From Synergistes jonesii (GTDB lineage Bacteria > Synergistota > Synergistia > Synergistales > Synergistaceae), in assembly GCF_000712295.1 (NCBI RefSeq), contig NZ_JMKI01000034.1, positions 144-53,615 of the forward strand: a stretch of DNA of 53,472 nt. Direction: 5' to 3'. Below, piece after piece: positions 25,922 to 34,461 of the stretch. The position numbers and the translations under genes are program-made. The notes beneath the pieces were generated by a model. The model worked only from the letters and a program-made list of their open reading frames with translations. It was not told the origin of the DNA and made no database searches. Numbering within the stretch: position 1 is the first letter of the stretch; each line of letters begins with the position of its first letter.

Positions 25922-27667
25922 TTACAGCTCCCTCGGCTGCGCTTGGTAGTGCGTGTGGAGGTAGTGATGCGACTTCTCTCCCAGCGGCTTGCCGAGCCAG
26001 TTTTTGTAAAGGGCGATGATGTCCGGGTTGTTGTGCGACTGGCGCAGGGTGTTCGCCTCGTCGTCGCGGTAGATGGCCGCGGTGCGCGCCGCGCGGATCT
26101 CCGGCGTCACCGGCTGGGGCTGTCCGCCGCCGCCGATGCATCCGCCCGGGCAGGCCATGACTTCGATGAAGTGGTAGTCCGCTTCGCCTGCGCGGACCTT
26201 GTCCATCAGGATTTTGGCGTTTCTCAGCGTGTGGGCCACCGCGAGCTTCACTGTGACGTTCCGGCCCTTGATCGGCACTTCGACGCTGGCTTCTTTGATG
26301 CCTTCCATGCCGCGGACCGGCTTGAAGGCGATTCCCGGGATTTCCTTGCCGTCGTTGAGGATCGAGTAGACGGTGCGTATCGCGGCTTCCATAACGCCGC
26401 CCGTCGCCCCGAAGATCACGCCGGCGCCGGTCGATGTACCGAGCGGGCTGTCGTATTTTTCTTCGGGCAGGCTCTTGAAGTCGATGCCGGCGTTTTTGAT
26501 CATGCGGGCGAGTTCGCGCGTCGTGAGCGAGACGTCGACGTCGGGAATGCCGGGGTTGCTCTGCAGCTGCGGGCGTATGATCTCGGATTTCTTGGCGGTG
26601 CAGGGCATGATCGAAACGCTGAATATCTTCTCGACGGGGATTCCCTGCGTCTCGGGCCAGTAGGTCTTAGTCAGGGCGCCGAACATGCCCTGCGGAGACT
26701 TGGCCGTCGAAAGGTGCGGCAGGAGGTCGGGATATTTCATTTCGATGAAGTTGATCCAGCCCGGCGAGCAGGAGGTGATCATCGGCAGTACGCCGCCGTT
26801 GAGCACGCGGTCGATGAACTCGCTGCCCTCTTCCATGATGGTGAGGTCGGCGGAGAAGTCCGTGTCGAAGACCTTGTCGAAGCCGAGGCGGCGCAGCGCG
26901 GCGACCATCTTTCCGGTGACGATTTCGCCCGCCGGCAGGCCGAGCTCTTCGCCGAGCGCCACGCGCGTGGCGGGCGCCGTCTGGACGATCGTGTATTTCT
27001 CGGGATCGGCGATGGCGGCGAAGACTTTTTCCGTGTCGTCGCGCTCGCAGATGGCGGCGGTCGGGCAGACCGCGGCGCACTGCCCGCAATATGAGCAGTA
27101 AACTTCGTCGAGGCCGAGGCCGAAGGCCGGTTCGACGATCGTCTTGAAGCCGCGGTTCACGAAGGAGTAGACGTCGAGCCCCTGACGCTCGTGGCAGGCC
27201 CTGATGCAGCGTCCGCAGAGGATGCACTTGTTGGGGTCGCGGACGAGGCTGGGGTTGTTTTCGTCTTTTACGGCCTTGCGCTTTTCGCCGGTGTAGGGCA
27301 CTTCGCGGACGCCTATTTCGGCGGCCGTGCGCTGGAGTTCGCAGTCGTTGTTCTTCTGGCAGAAGAGGCAGTCCTGCGGGTGGTTCGCAAGAAGGAGTTC
27401 GATGACCGTCTTGCGCGTCTCGCGCACCTTCTGCGTGTTCGTGTGCACGACCATGCCGTCGGCGACTGGATATACGCAGGCCGCACCGAGCCCGCGCGCC
27501 TTTTCTATCTCAACGATGCACACGCGGCACGCGCCGACTTTCTCCAGCTCCGGATGGTAGCAGAGCTGCGGAATACGGATCCCGGCTTTGGCAGCGGCTT
27601 CTATTACGGTAAAATCAGAGGGCACCTCTACTGTTATGCCGTCTATTGTCACTTTAACAAGTTCCAT
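25922..27667 (-). CDS. hndD: [FeFe] hydrogenase catalytic subunit, HndD type
   Basis: 581 aa. N-terminal [2Fe-2S] domain (Cys36, 47, 50, 64), His/Cys cluster segment HPQDCLFCQKNNDC, then two [4Fe-4S] clusters (CILCGRCIRAC; CSYCGQCAAVCP) and the H-cluster domain. H-cluster motifs: TSCSPGW (298-304), MPCTAKKSE (354-362), EVMACPGGCIGGGGQP (502-517). It makes or consumes H2 with electrons from the HndA-C diaphorase, probably by NAD(P)H or electron bifurcation. The first motif has Ser where the canonical TSCCPxW has a second Cys. Last gene of hndABCD, followed by a terminator. No maturation genes (HydEFG) lie in the window. Confidence 0.93.
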   Translation of the reverse strand: MELVKVTIDGITVEVPSDFTVIEAAAKAGIRIPQLCYHPELEKVGACRVCIVEIEKARGLGAACVYPVADGMVVHTNTQKVRETRKTVIELLLANHPQDCLFCQKNNDCELQRTAAEIGVREVPYTGEKRKAVKDENNPSLVRDPNKCILCGRCIRACHERQGLDVYSFVNRGFKTIVEPAFGLGLDEVYCSYCGQCAAVCPTAAICERDDTEKVFAAIADPEKYTIVQTAPATRVALGEELGLPAGEIVTGKMVAALRRLGFDKVFDTDFSADLTIMEEGSEFIDRVLNGGVLPMITSCSPGWINFIEMKYPDLLPHLSTAKSPQGMFGALTKTYWPETQGIPVEKIFSVSIMPCTAKKSEIIRPQLQSNPGIPDVDVSLTTRELARMIKNAGIDFKSLPEEKYDSPLGTSTGAGVIFGATGGVMEAAIRTVYSILNDGKEIPGIAFKPVRGMEGIKEASVEVPIKGRNVTVKLAVAHTLRNAKILMDKVRAGEADYHFIEVMACPGGCIGGGGQPQPVTPEIRAARTAAIYRDDEANTLRQSHNNPDIIALYKNWLGKPLGEKSHHYLHTHYQAQPREL

Positions 27668-27698
27668 ATTATTTTTACTCCCCTTCCATTAGCCGAAA

Positions 27699-29489
27699 TT
27701 ATCCGCGCACGATCGCCTTGAACGGGCACTTCTCCATGCATACGCCGCACTTGATACATTTCGCGGTGTCGATGGAGTACACCTGCTTCGGCTGGCCGCT
27801 GATGGCGTTTGCCGGGCAGTTTCTCGCGCAGAGGCCGCAGCCTTTGCATGCGTCGGTTATCTTGTAGTTGAGAAGATGTTTGCATACGCCGGCCGGGCAT
27901 CTCTTCTCCTTGATGTGGGCTTCGTACTCGTCTCTGAAGTAGCGGAGCGTGGAGAGGATCGGGTTCGGCGCCGTCTGTCCGAGGGCGCAGAGCGCGCCGG
28001 CTTTGATCGAGTAGGCGAGTTTTTCGAGCTTGTCGATGTCGCCGTCCTCGCCTTTGCCGTCGGTGATCTTTTCCAGCAGTTCGAGCATACGCTTAGTGCC
28101 TTCGCGGCACGGCGTGCATTTGCCGCAGGATTCCGACTGCGTGAAGTTGAGGAAGAACTTCGCGACGTCCACCATGCAGGTGTCCTCGTCCATCACGACG
28201 AGTCCGCCCGAGCCCATCATAGCGCCGGCGGCGATGAGCGAGTCATAGTCGATAGGCGTGTCGAGGAGCTCTTCGGGCATGCATCCGCCCGACGGTCCGC
28301 CGATCTGAACGGCCTTGAATTTCTTGCCGCCGATGATGCCGCCGCCGATGTCGAAGATGATCTCGCGCATCGTGATGCCCATCGGGACTTCGGCGAGCCC
28401 GGTGTTGTTGATTTTGCCGGTGAGGGCGAAGACCTTCGTCCCCTTTGATTTTTCAGTGCCGAGCTTGGCGAACTCCTCCGCGCCCACGCGGAAGATGTAA
28501 GGAATGTTCGCGAAGGTCTCGACGTTGTTTATATTAGAAGGCTTGCCCCAGAGCCCCTTAACCGCCGGGAAGGGCGGGCGGGGACGCGGCATGCCGCGGT
28601 TGCCTTCGATGGACTGCATAAGCGCGGTCTCTTCGCCGCAGACGAAGGCGCCGGCACCCTCTTTGATGTGGATGCGGAAGTTGAAGTCCGTGCCCAAGAT
28701 GTGCTCTCCCAGGAGTCCGGCTTCTTCGGCCTGGGAGATGGCCTGCCTCAGGCGTTTGATCGCGAGCGGATACTCGGCGCGGCAGTAGATGTAGCCTTCG
28801 TCCGCCCCGATCGCGTAGGCGCCGATGCACATGCCTTCGAGTATCGCGTGCGGGTCGCCCTCAAGCAGCGAACGGTCCATGAACGCGCCGGGGTCCCCCT
28901 CGTCCGCGTTGCAGATGATGTATTTCTTCGGCCCAGGCGATTTCTGGCAGAAGCCCCACTTCATGCCCGTCGGGAAGCCGCCGCCGCCGCGTCCGCGGAG
29001 GCCGGTCTTTTTCATCTCTTCGACGACCTGCTGCGGCGTCATCGTAAGAAGGACTTTCGCGAGCCCTTCGTAGCCGTCGGCGCCGATGTATTCCTCAAGG
29101 GAGTCGGGGTTGATGCGCCCGCAGTTCTTGAGGACCTGGCGGTGCTGCTTCTTGTAGAAGTCGATCTGCGCGTAATCGGGGACGCTTTCCTCGGTGATGG
29201 GTTCTTTGTAGAGGAGGCGCCCGACGATACGCCCTTTGAGCAGATGCTCGCTGACTATCTCGGGGACGTCTTCGGGCGTGACGTGCGTGTAGAACGTTCC
29301 TTCGGGATATATGATGACGAGGGGGCCGTGCTCACAGAAGCCCTGGCACCCCGTTTCGACCACCGCCACCTCTTTCTCGAGGCCGGCGGCCTTTACTTCG
29401 TCTTTGAATTTTGCGATCACCTTAAGGGAGCCGCCGGAGGTGCAGCCAGTTCCCGCGCATACCAGTACATGTGCTCTTACGAGAGCCAT
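27699..29489 (-). CDS. hndC: NADH-binding hydrogenase subunit, HndC/NuoF type
   Basis: 596 aa. N-terminal thioredoxin-like [2Fe-2S] domain (CAGTGCTSGG...CQGFC), NuoF core with the Gly-rich NAD site GLRGRGGGGFPTGMKW, FMN region CNADEGDPGAFMDRSLLEGDPH, GEETALMQSIEGNRGMPRP, N3-cluster CGKCTPCREG and a C-terminal pair of [4Fe-4S] motifs (CKGCGLCARNCP; CIKCGVCMEKCP). It oxidises or reduces NAD(P)H and passes electrons to HndD. It lies between hndB and hndD with short gaps. Confidence 0.93.
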   Translation of the reverse strand: MALVRAHVLVCAGTGCTSGGSLKVIAKFKDEVKAAGLEKEVAVVETGCQGFCEHGPLVIIYPEGTFYTHVTPEDVPEIVSEHLLKGRIVGRLLYKEPITEESVPDYAQIDFYKKQHRQVLKNCGRINPDSLEEYIGADGYEGLAKVLLTMTPQQVVEEMKKTGLRGRGGGGFPTGMKWGFCQKSPGPKKYIICNADEGDPGAFMDRSLLEGDPHAILEGMCIGAYAIGADEGYIYCRAEYPLAIKRLRQAISQAEEAGLLGEHILGTDFNFRIHIKEGAGAFVCGEETALMQSIEGNRGMPRPRPPFPAVKGLWGKPSNINNVETFANIPYIFRVGAEEFAKLGTEKSKGTKVFALTGKINNTGLAEVPMGITMREIIFDIGGGIIGGKKFKAVQIGGPSGGCMPEELLDTPIDYDSLIAAGAMMGSGGLVVMDEDTCMVDVAKFFLNFTQSESCGKCTPCREGTKRMLELLEKITDGKGEDGDIDKLEKLAYSIKAGALCALGQTAPNPILSTLRYFRDEYEAHIKEKRCPAGVCKHLLNYKITDACKGCGLCARNCPANAISGQPKQVYSIDTAKCIKCGVCMEKCPFKAIVRG

Positions 29490-29509
29490 AGAAAATTCCT
29501 CCCTTCAGC

Positions 29510-29890
29510 CTACGCTTCTTTGCTGGGAATCTTGCCTATGACAAGATCCTGAACGACGACGCCGTTGATGAGATGGTCCGCTATAATGCGCGGAACGTCG
29601 CTCGGCTTCACGTTTCCGTAGGTGACTCTGTCCTTGCCTGGAAGGACTACGTCGAGAAGGGGCTCCTTCTGGCACATGCCGATACATCCGGTCTGGAGGA
29701 CCGCCACGTCGTGTATGTTGCGCTTTGCAAGCTCTTCGAGTACGGCCGTCATCACCGTGCGCGCGCCCGCCGCTATGCCGCAGGTGCCCATGCCGATGAT
29801 GATCTGTTTCTCGTTTAGTTTTCTCGTTTCTGTCTGCTGCTTAGCGGCAGCCTTTATCTTACGAAGATCTTCAAGACTCTTGATTGCCAT
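29510..29890 (-). CDS. hndB: [2Fe-2S] hydrogenase subunit, HndB type
   Basis: 126 aa thioredoxin-like ferredoxin: GMGTCGIAAGA and QTGCIGMCQKEP supply the four cluster cysteines. The N-terminal KSLEDLRKIKA segment is typical of HndB. Accessory electron carrier of the NAD(P)-linked hydrogenase, 20 bp upstream of hndC. Confidence 0.9.
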   Translation of the reverse strand: MAIKSLEDLRKIKAAAKQQTETRKLNEKQIIIGMGTCGIAAGARTVMTAVLEELAKRNIHDVAVLQTGCIGMCQKEPLLDVVLPGKDRVTYGNVKPSDVPRIIADHLINGVVVQDLVIGKIPSKEA

Positions 29891-29910
29891 TTAAAATTCC
29901 TCCCCTCAGC

Positions 29911-30387
29911 CTACGCGTACTGGTCCAGGATCTCACCGATCTTCTGCGGTGTGAGCCTTCCATGAGTCTCGTCGTTGACCATGACGCAGGGAGCGAGCCC
30001 GCACGCGCCTATGCAGGCGACCGTCTCAAGCGTGAACTTGAGGTCACCCGTCGTAGACTGGCCTTCTTTGAGGCCGAGCTTGTCCCTGATTCCCTGCAGG
30101 ACGTTCTTCGCTCCGCGGACGTGGCATGCCGTCCCCTGGCAGGAACGGATGATATTCTTCCCGCGCGGCTCAAGATGGAACTGCGCATAGAAGGTCACCA
30201 CGCCGAATATCTGGCTGATAGGAATTTCAAGCTGTTTGCCGATTTCGATCAGGACATCTTTAGGCAGATAGCCGAAGATATCCTGAGCCTGCTGAAGCAC
30301 GGGAATGACGCTTCCCTTAGTGCCGCGGTATTTGCCGAGGAGCTCTGCCAGCTGCTCCCACTGCATTTCCGACGTTTTCTCCACCAT
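29911..30387 (-). CDS. hndA: [2Fe-2S] hydrogenase subunit, HndA/NuoE type
   Basis: 158 aa NuoE-like: SVIPVLQQAQDIFGYLP, IFGVVTFYAQFHLEPRGKN, cluster cysteines in CQGTACHVRGA and VACIGACGLAP. I chose ATG 30387 because AAGGAGGG lies 7 bp before it; the frame stays open upstream but without a ribosome site. First gene of hndABCD, with a promoter at 30543-30572 and a ~150-nt leader. Confidence 0.93.
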   Translation of the reverse strand: MVEKTSEMQWEQLAELLGKYRGTKGSVIPVLQQAQDIFGYLPKDVLIEIGKQLEIPISQIFGVVTFYAQFHLEPRGKNIIRSCQGTACHVRGAKNVLQGIRDKLGLKEGQSTTGDLKFTLETVACIGACGLAPCVMVNDETHGRLTPQKIGEILDQYA

Positions 30388-30515
30388 AAAACGCACCCTC
30401 CTTAGTTGTTGCCTCTTCCAGACCCTCCCGTCCGAAAAAGACGCCGATGTAACTATTTGTAGAAAGTTACAAATCAATTCGCTGCGCCCGATGCGAAGCA
30501 CACGCAACAGAGCAC

Positions 30516-30533
30516 TTGCGAAAAAGTACACAA
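30516..30533 (-). promoter_or_regulatory. Candidate Rex operator of hndABCD
   Basis: On the - strand TTGTGTACTTTTTCGCAA matches the Rex consensus TTGTGAA-N4-TTCACAA at 12 of 14 fixed positions. It begins about 10 bp downstream of the -10, i.e. at the transcription start, where a repressor would block initiation. Rex senses the NADH/NAD+ ratio, which fits an NADH-linked hydrogenase. Family rule known; its use here is inference. Confidence 0.5.
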
Positions 30534-30542
30534 AGCATCATT

Positions 30543-30572
30543 ATTATATCCTAACACGGCGATTAATAGCAA
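30543..30572 (-). promoter_or_regulatory. Promoter of hndABCD
   Basis: On the - strand TTGCTA (30572-30567), 18 bp, TATAAT (30548-30543). About 155 bp upstream of the hndA start. A half-site TTTTGTGAAAAA lies just upstream (about 30588-30599). Confidence 0.65.
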
Positions 30573-30757
30573 CCGAGATTCTTACTTTTTTCACAAAATA
30601 AATATGGATTTGTCTATTTAATTCATTTATGCCGAGTTTTCAGACTAATTTTTATAGAACATTTTTTTATATCGTTTTGAATGGGCTGGAGCGCGGGGAA
30701 AAATAGTATAATCTGCGCAGGCACAACAGCCTAATATCAGATGAAGGGGCCTTTGCG

Positions 30758-31666
30758 TTGAAGAGTAAAAGCGCGGGCGGAGCGCGCCCGTTCGATTATA
30801 TTATCGTCCTCGTCACGGTGGTCATATGGGGCGGCAGCTTCGCCTCGACCAAATACGCGCTCGCGCAGGCCGAGCCTTCCCTCATTCTGCTGATGCGCTT
30901 TTTCTTCGCCGTGCTCGTGCTCGCCGCCGGCTGTTATTTCGAGGGGACGCTGCGGCTGCCGGCGCGCGAAGAGCTGCCGTCGCTCCTCTTCATGGGCTTT
31001 CAGGGGATATTTTTTCACCAGGGGATACAGGCCGTGGCGATGAAGACGGCCGGGGCCGGCAACTCGAACTGGATGATGGTCGCCTCTCCGGCGCTCGTCG
31101 CCGTGCTGGGGCGGATATTCTTGAAGGAAAAAATTTCGCGGGCGGGGGCGGCCGGGCTTCTGCTCGCCGCCGCAGGCGTTGCTTTAGTGCTCGCGCGCGG
31201 CACCGTAAAGGGGACGGCCGAAAGCGGCTCTTTCGGCTCGGTCGGAGATTATATCATGCTCTTCTCTGTGCTCAACTGGGCGGTATTCCTTATAATATCG
31301 CGCAAATTCCTGCGCGCTTCGCTGCCTCCGGCTTTCTCTATCTTCTGGGAGCTAGTCTTCGCGTTTTTCTATGCGCTTGCGGCGTCGTTCGTCGTCGGGA
31401 CGAATTTTTCGCTCGTCGCAACCTTCTCGCCGCAGACGTGGCTTTCGATAGTCTTTCTCGGCGCGCTATCCTCGGGGCTCGCTTATCTCTTCTGGTACAA
31501 GGAGCTCGCGATATTTCCGGTCGCAAAGCTGGTGATATTCCAGTTTCTCCAGCCCGTCGCCGGCATGGCCATATCGTACCTACTGATAGGCGAGCGCTAT
31601 ACGCCGTGGCTGGCGCTCGGCGCCGCGATGATCGTATGCGGCATCTGCCTTGTCAATAAAAAATGA
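30758..31666 (+). CDS. DMT-superfamily transporter (two EamA domains)
   Basis: 302 aa, ten predicted helices in two EamA repeats (VVIWGGSFASTKYALA ... KEKISRAGAAGLLLAAAGVALV; LSSGLAYLFWYKELAIFPVAKLVIFQFLQPVAGM). Such proteins export amino acids or other metabolites. TTG start after AAGGGG. It stands alone, divergent from hndABCD and convergent with the CoA-disulfide reductase gene. Substrate unknown. Confidence 0.88.
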   Translation: MKSKSAGGARPFDYIIVLVTVVIWGGSFASTKYALAQAEPSLILLMRFFFAVLVLAAGCYFEGTLRLPAREELPSLLFMGFQGIFFHQGIQAVAMKTAGAGNSNWMMVASPALVAVLGRIFLKEKISRAGAAGLLLAAAGVALVLARGTVKGTAESGSFGSVGDYIMLFSVLNWAVFLIISRKFLRASLPPAFSIFWELVFAFFYALAASFVVGTNFSLVATFSPQTWLSIVFLGALSSGLAYLFWYKELAIFPVAKLVIFQFLQPVAGMAISYLLIGERYTPWLALGAAMIVCGICLVNKK

Positions 31667-31755
31667 CGACCTTGCGGGACCGCGCCGCAAACGCTCGTAA
31701 AAACGAAGGGCAAGGAATACATAGTCGCAAGAAAGAAGGGCGGAGTATTCTTAAA

Positions 31756-31832
31756 ATTGCCGCGAAAGGCGGACGAAGGGAAGAGGCGGCGCTCCGCCTC
31801 TTCCCTTTCTCCTCAGAGGGTTTCGCGGCAAT
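31756..31832. terminator. Nested bidirectional terminator between convergent genes
   Basis: An outer perfect 12-bp inverted repeat (ATTGCCGCGAAA 31756-31767, TTTCGCGGCAAT 31821-31832) encloses an inner perfect 12-bp stem (GGGAAGAGGCGG 31778-31789, CCGCCTCTTCCC 31794-31805). T runs follow on both strands (CTTTT on +; TTTTAA on -). The outer repeat ends 4 bp before the stop codon of the - strand gene. Confidence 0.75.
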
Positions 31833-31835
31833 CTT

Positions 31836-33512
31836 TTAACCGCGCCGCGCCCGATGGTGCACCGCGCGGTATAAAACCGCGCCGCCCGGATAGACGGAGA
31901 CGTTTTCGAAGCCGTGCTGCGCCAGTATGCGCGCTGCGGTGTAGGCGCGGGCGCCTATCGCGCAGAGTATTATTATTTCGCCGCCGCGATATTTTTCCAG
32001 TTCGCCGAGTCTTTCGCGCAGCTTGCCGAGAGGGATGTGCAGCGCGCCGGGCGCCTTATACGCTGCGAGCTCGCGTTCTTCGCGCACTTCGATAAGAAGC
32101 GCTTCGGGGTTCCTCTCCATCTCGTCCCACGGGCAGAAGCGGACGAGCCCCGCAAGGAGATTTTCCGCGACATATCCCGCCATGTTGACGGGGTCCTTCG
32201 CGGAGGAGAAGGGCGGCGCGTAAGCGAATTCCAGTTCCTTCAGGTCGCCGACCGAAGCCCCGAAGCGCATCGCGGCGGATATCGTGTCTATGCGCTTGTC
32301 GGCTCCGCCTCCGACGGCCTGCGCGCCGAGGATGCGCCTGTCTTTGAGCGAAAACACCAGCTTGAGCGTCAGCGGTGTCCAGCCCGGATAGTAGCCGGCG
32401 TGCGATTTCTGCGCGATTATCAGGCTTTCGTAGTCGCGCCCCTTTTCGAGCCCCAGCTTTTGCAGCTTTTTCTCGTTCATACCTGTCGCCGCCGCGGCGA
32501 GGCCGAAGACGCGCGCGATCGAAGTGCCCTGCGTGCCGCCGTAGCGCGCGCCGACACCCGCGATGTTGTCCGCCGCCACTCTCCCCTGCTTGTTGGAGGG
32601 GCCGGCGAGAGGGATCATCGCGCGCCCCTTCATGACGAACTCCTCGACCTCGGTCACGTCGCCGACCGCGAAAATGCAGGGGTCGGAGGTGCGCTGGGCC
32701 GCGTCCGTCACGACGCCGCCGCGTTCGTTCACTTTTAGCCCCGCGCCGCGCGCGAGTTCACAGTTCGGGCGCACGCCGATCGACAGGATCGCCAGCTGCG
32801 CGCCGACGCTCTTGCCGCTTTTGAGCTCCAGCAGGACGCCGCCCGCTTCGTCGCGGAAAGAGGAGACCGCGTCGCCAAGGATAAGTTCGACGCCGGCGTC
32901 CCTGATTCTCTCGTGGAGCAGTTGCGCCATCTCGAAGTCGAGCGGCGTCATCACCTGATCCAGCGCCTCTATAAGCGTGACCTTGACGCCGGCCGCGTGC
33001 AGATTTTCTGCGGTCTCCAGCCCGATGAAGCCGCCTCCTACGACCACCGCGCTTTCGATACTCTTCTGCTCTATCATCGCTCTGATGCACTCGGCGTCCT
33101 CCACCGTCCAAAGCGTCGCAACGCGCGGCGAGGTTATACCGGGGATGTCGGGGCGCAGCGGCGAAGAGCCCGTGGCCAGCACCAGCGTGTCGTAACTTTC
33201 CTCGTACGTCCGGCCGCTTTGCAGCTCTTTGACCGTCACCCTCTTTTTCTTCCTGTCTATAGATACGACTTCGCTGAGCAGTCGCACGTCGGCCTTGAAT
33301 CTGTCGCGCAAGAACTCCGTCTTCAGCACGAGCAGCGCGTCGCGCGACTCGATCTCGCCGCCGACGCGGTAGGGCAGGCCGCAGTTCGCGTAGGAGACGT
33401 GCTCCCCGCGCTCGAAAATGATTATCTCGGCCTCTTCGTCGAGTCTGCGCAGCCGTGCCGCGCAGCTCGCGCCTCCGGCGACGCCGCCGACTATCAAAAC
33501 TTTTTTGTTCAT
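31836..33512 (-). CDS. CoA-disulfide reductase-like flavoprotein fused to rhodanese domain
   Basis: 558 aa. FAD Rossmann motif IVGGVAGGASCAARLRR, redox Cys44 in YANCGLPYRVGG (single active Cys, as in CoA-disulfide reductase and NADH oxidases), NAD motif VVGGGFIGLETAENL, FAVGDVTEV, then a C-terminal rhodanese domain (~460-558) with catalytic Cys517 in LCAIGARAYTAARIL. Fused proteins of this kind reduce CoA-disulfide, CoA-persulfide or polysulfide with NAD(P)H and handle sulfane sulfur. Start ATG follows GGGAG. Monocistronic. A palindrome at 33596-33610 may regulate it. Confidence 0.88.
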   Translation of the reverse strand: MNKKVLIVGGVAGGASCAARLRRLDEEAEIIIFERGEHVSYANCGLPYRVGGEIESRDALLVLKTEFLRDRFKADVRLLSEVVSIDRKKKRVTVKELQSGRTYEESYDTLVLATGSSPLRPDIPGITSPRVATLWTVEDAECIRAMIEQKSIESAVVVGGGFIGLETAENLHAAGVKVTLIEALDQVMTPLDFEMAQLLHERIRDAGVELILGDAVSSFRDEAGGVLLELKSGKSVGAQLAILSIGVRPNCELARGAGLKVNERGGVVTDAAQRTSDPCIFAVGDVTEVEEFVMKGRAMIPLAGPSNKQGRVAADNIAGVGARYGGTQGTSIARVFGLAAAATGMNEKKLQKLGLEKGRDYESLIIAQKSHAGYYPGWTPLTLKLVFSLKDRRILGAQAVGGGADKRIDTISAAMRFGASVGDLKELEFAYAPPFSSAKDPVNMAGYVAENLLAGLVRFCPWDEMERNPEALLIEVREERELAAYKAPGALHIPLGKLRERLGELEKYRGGEIIILCAIGARAYTAARILAQHGFENVSVYPGGAVLYRAVHHRARRG

Positions 33513-33595
33513 CGTCGATTCTCCCTTCGTTCGGGCGCGGCTTCCGCCGATTCTCCCGATTCAAAGAAATCCTACGGCTAAGGCGCGGGAAGGTC

Positions 33596-33610
33596 TGTGA
33601 TGTTGTCACA
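33596..33610. promoter_or_regulatory. TGTGA-N5-TCACA palindrome upstream of the CoA-disulfide reductase gene
   Basis: TGTGATGTTGTCACA, ~85 bp before the ATG at 33512 and ~25 bp downstream of a possible - strand -10 (TACAAT, 33639-33634). It resembles Crp/Fnr-family half-sites, but with a 5-bp rather than 6-bp or 4-bp spacer. The regulator is unknown. Confidence 0.35.
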
Positions 33611-33644
33611 TTCCGCAGGCGAAAACAAAGTTTATTGTACCCAC

Positions 33645-33674
33645 TTAGAAAAACCACGCTTTTCAGCGACGACC
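33645..33674 (+). repeat. Left copy of imperfect direct repeat flanking the toxin-antitoxin cassette
   Basis: About 30 bp beginning TTAGAAAAACC and ending TTTTCAGCGACGACC. It matches 34720-34748 at 25 of 29 positions with one extra A. Each copy also contains an imperfect palindrome GAAAA...TTTTC. Confidence 0.6.
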
Positions 33675-33727
33675 GACATAGAACGAAGTTAGTAATTCTG
33701 TGAGATGGCAGGAAGGAATAAAACCTC

Positions 33728-33756
33728 TTGAAAATATATGTTAAAACATATACAAT
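33728..33756 (+). promoter_or_regulatory. Promoter with internal operator for the MntA-HepT-XRE operon
   Basis: TTGAAA (33728-33733), 17 bp, TACAAT (33751-33756). The spacer holds a perfect palindrome, TATATGTT-AA-AACATATA (33735-33752), placed where a bound repressor excludes polymerase. The XRE protein encoded third in the operon is the obvious candidate. Confidence 0.75.
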
Positions 33757-33788
33757 GTGGCGTGAGATAAAAATAAGGAGGAGCCAAA

Positions 33789-34115
33789 GTGGTTTACACG
33801 ATCGACGAGTTGCGCGAGTTTATTGAGCCGATTGCCAGAAAATACCGGCTTCGCGCGGTATACTTATTCGGTTCCTACGCTAGAAATAATGCCACGGATT
33901 CCAGTGATGTGGATATTCTGGTAGACAGAGAGGGCTCCGTTATCCGCAGCATGTTCGACATGGGCGGGCTATATGCCGATCTGTGCGACAATATCGGCAG
34001 GGAGGTCGACCTTGTCACAACGCAGACATTAGAACAAAAAAGCACACAAGAACGGATGCCGTGGTTTGTGGATAATTTGCAGAAAGAAAAGGTCAAAATT
34101 TATGAACAACGGTGA
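33789..34115 (+). CDS. mntA: MntA-type minimal nucleotidyltransferase antitoxin
   Basis: 108 aa, GTG start after AAGGAGGAG. Catalytic motif GS-X10-D-X-D is exact: Gly28-Ser29, Asp40, Asp42 (GSYARNNATDSSDVDILVD). Known for the family: MntA inactivates HepT by adding AMP to a tyrosine near its active site. It overlaps the hepT start by 14 bp, which is usual for coupled pairs. Confidence 0.9.
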   Translation: MVYTIDELREFIEPIARKYRLRAVYLFGSYARNNATDSSDVDILVDREGSVIRSMFDMGGLYADLCDNIGREVDLVTTQTLEQKSTQERMPWFVDNLQKEKVKIYEQR

Positions 34116-34461
34116 TCGCCAAAGACTTCTGCATATTCACAGGTATTGCCAAGACATTGCGAGATTTGTTGAGAGATTCGGCAAGGATTATACGACGTTC
34201 GTCGAGGATAGAGCCTACCTCAGCGCGGTGTCAATGTGCGTTCTCCAGATCGGCGAATTAGCAAATGGGCTCTCCGACGAGTTCCGCGAAGAGACAAAAG
34301 ACCAGATGCCATGGGGAATGATACGCGGTATGCGAAACTGGATAGCGCATGCGTATGCGGAAATGGATGAAGCCATCATTTGGGAAACCGCTATAAATGA
34401 TATTCCCAGGCTCCTCCACTTCTGCGACAGCCTTTTGGAGACGGGGGAGGACAACCAATGA
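34102..34461 (+). CDS. hepT: HepT-type HEPN ribonuclease toxin
   Basis: 119 aa from ATG 34102 (MNNGDRQRLL); a longer frame upstream lies inside mntA. All-helical HEPN/DUF86 fold with the RX4HXY motif Arg78-NWIA-His83-A-Tyr85, where Arg and His are RNase residues and Tyr is the AMPylation target. LQIGELANGLSDEF is also typical of the family. Its stop overlaps the start of the XRE gene by 4 bases. Confidence 0.9.
   Translation: MNNGDRQRLLHIHRYCQDIARFVERFGKDYTTFVEDRAYLSAVSMCVLQIGELANGLSDEFREETKDQMPWGMIRGMRNWIAHAYAEMDEAIIWETAINDIPRLLHFCDSLLETGEDNQ

Noticed and set aside
25904-27094. Long + strand frame opposite hndD, and others opposite hndC
   Set aside because: Antisense to well-conserved cluster-binding proteins; composition (Arg/Asp/Ala/Val) is that of a shadow frame.
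31758-32738. + strand frames opposite the CoA-disulfide reductase
   Set aside because: Arg-rich shadow frames; the - strand gene has complete flavoprotein and rhodanese motifs.
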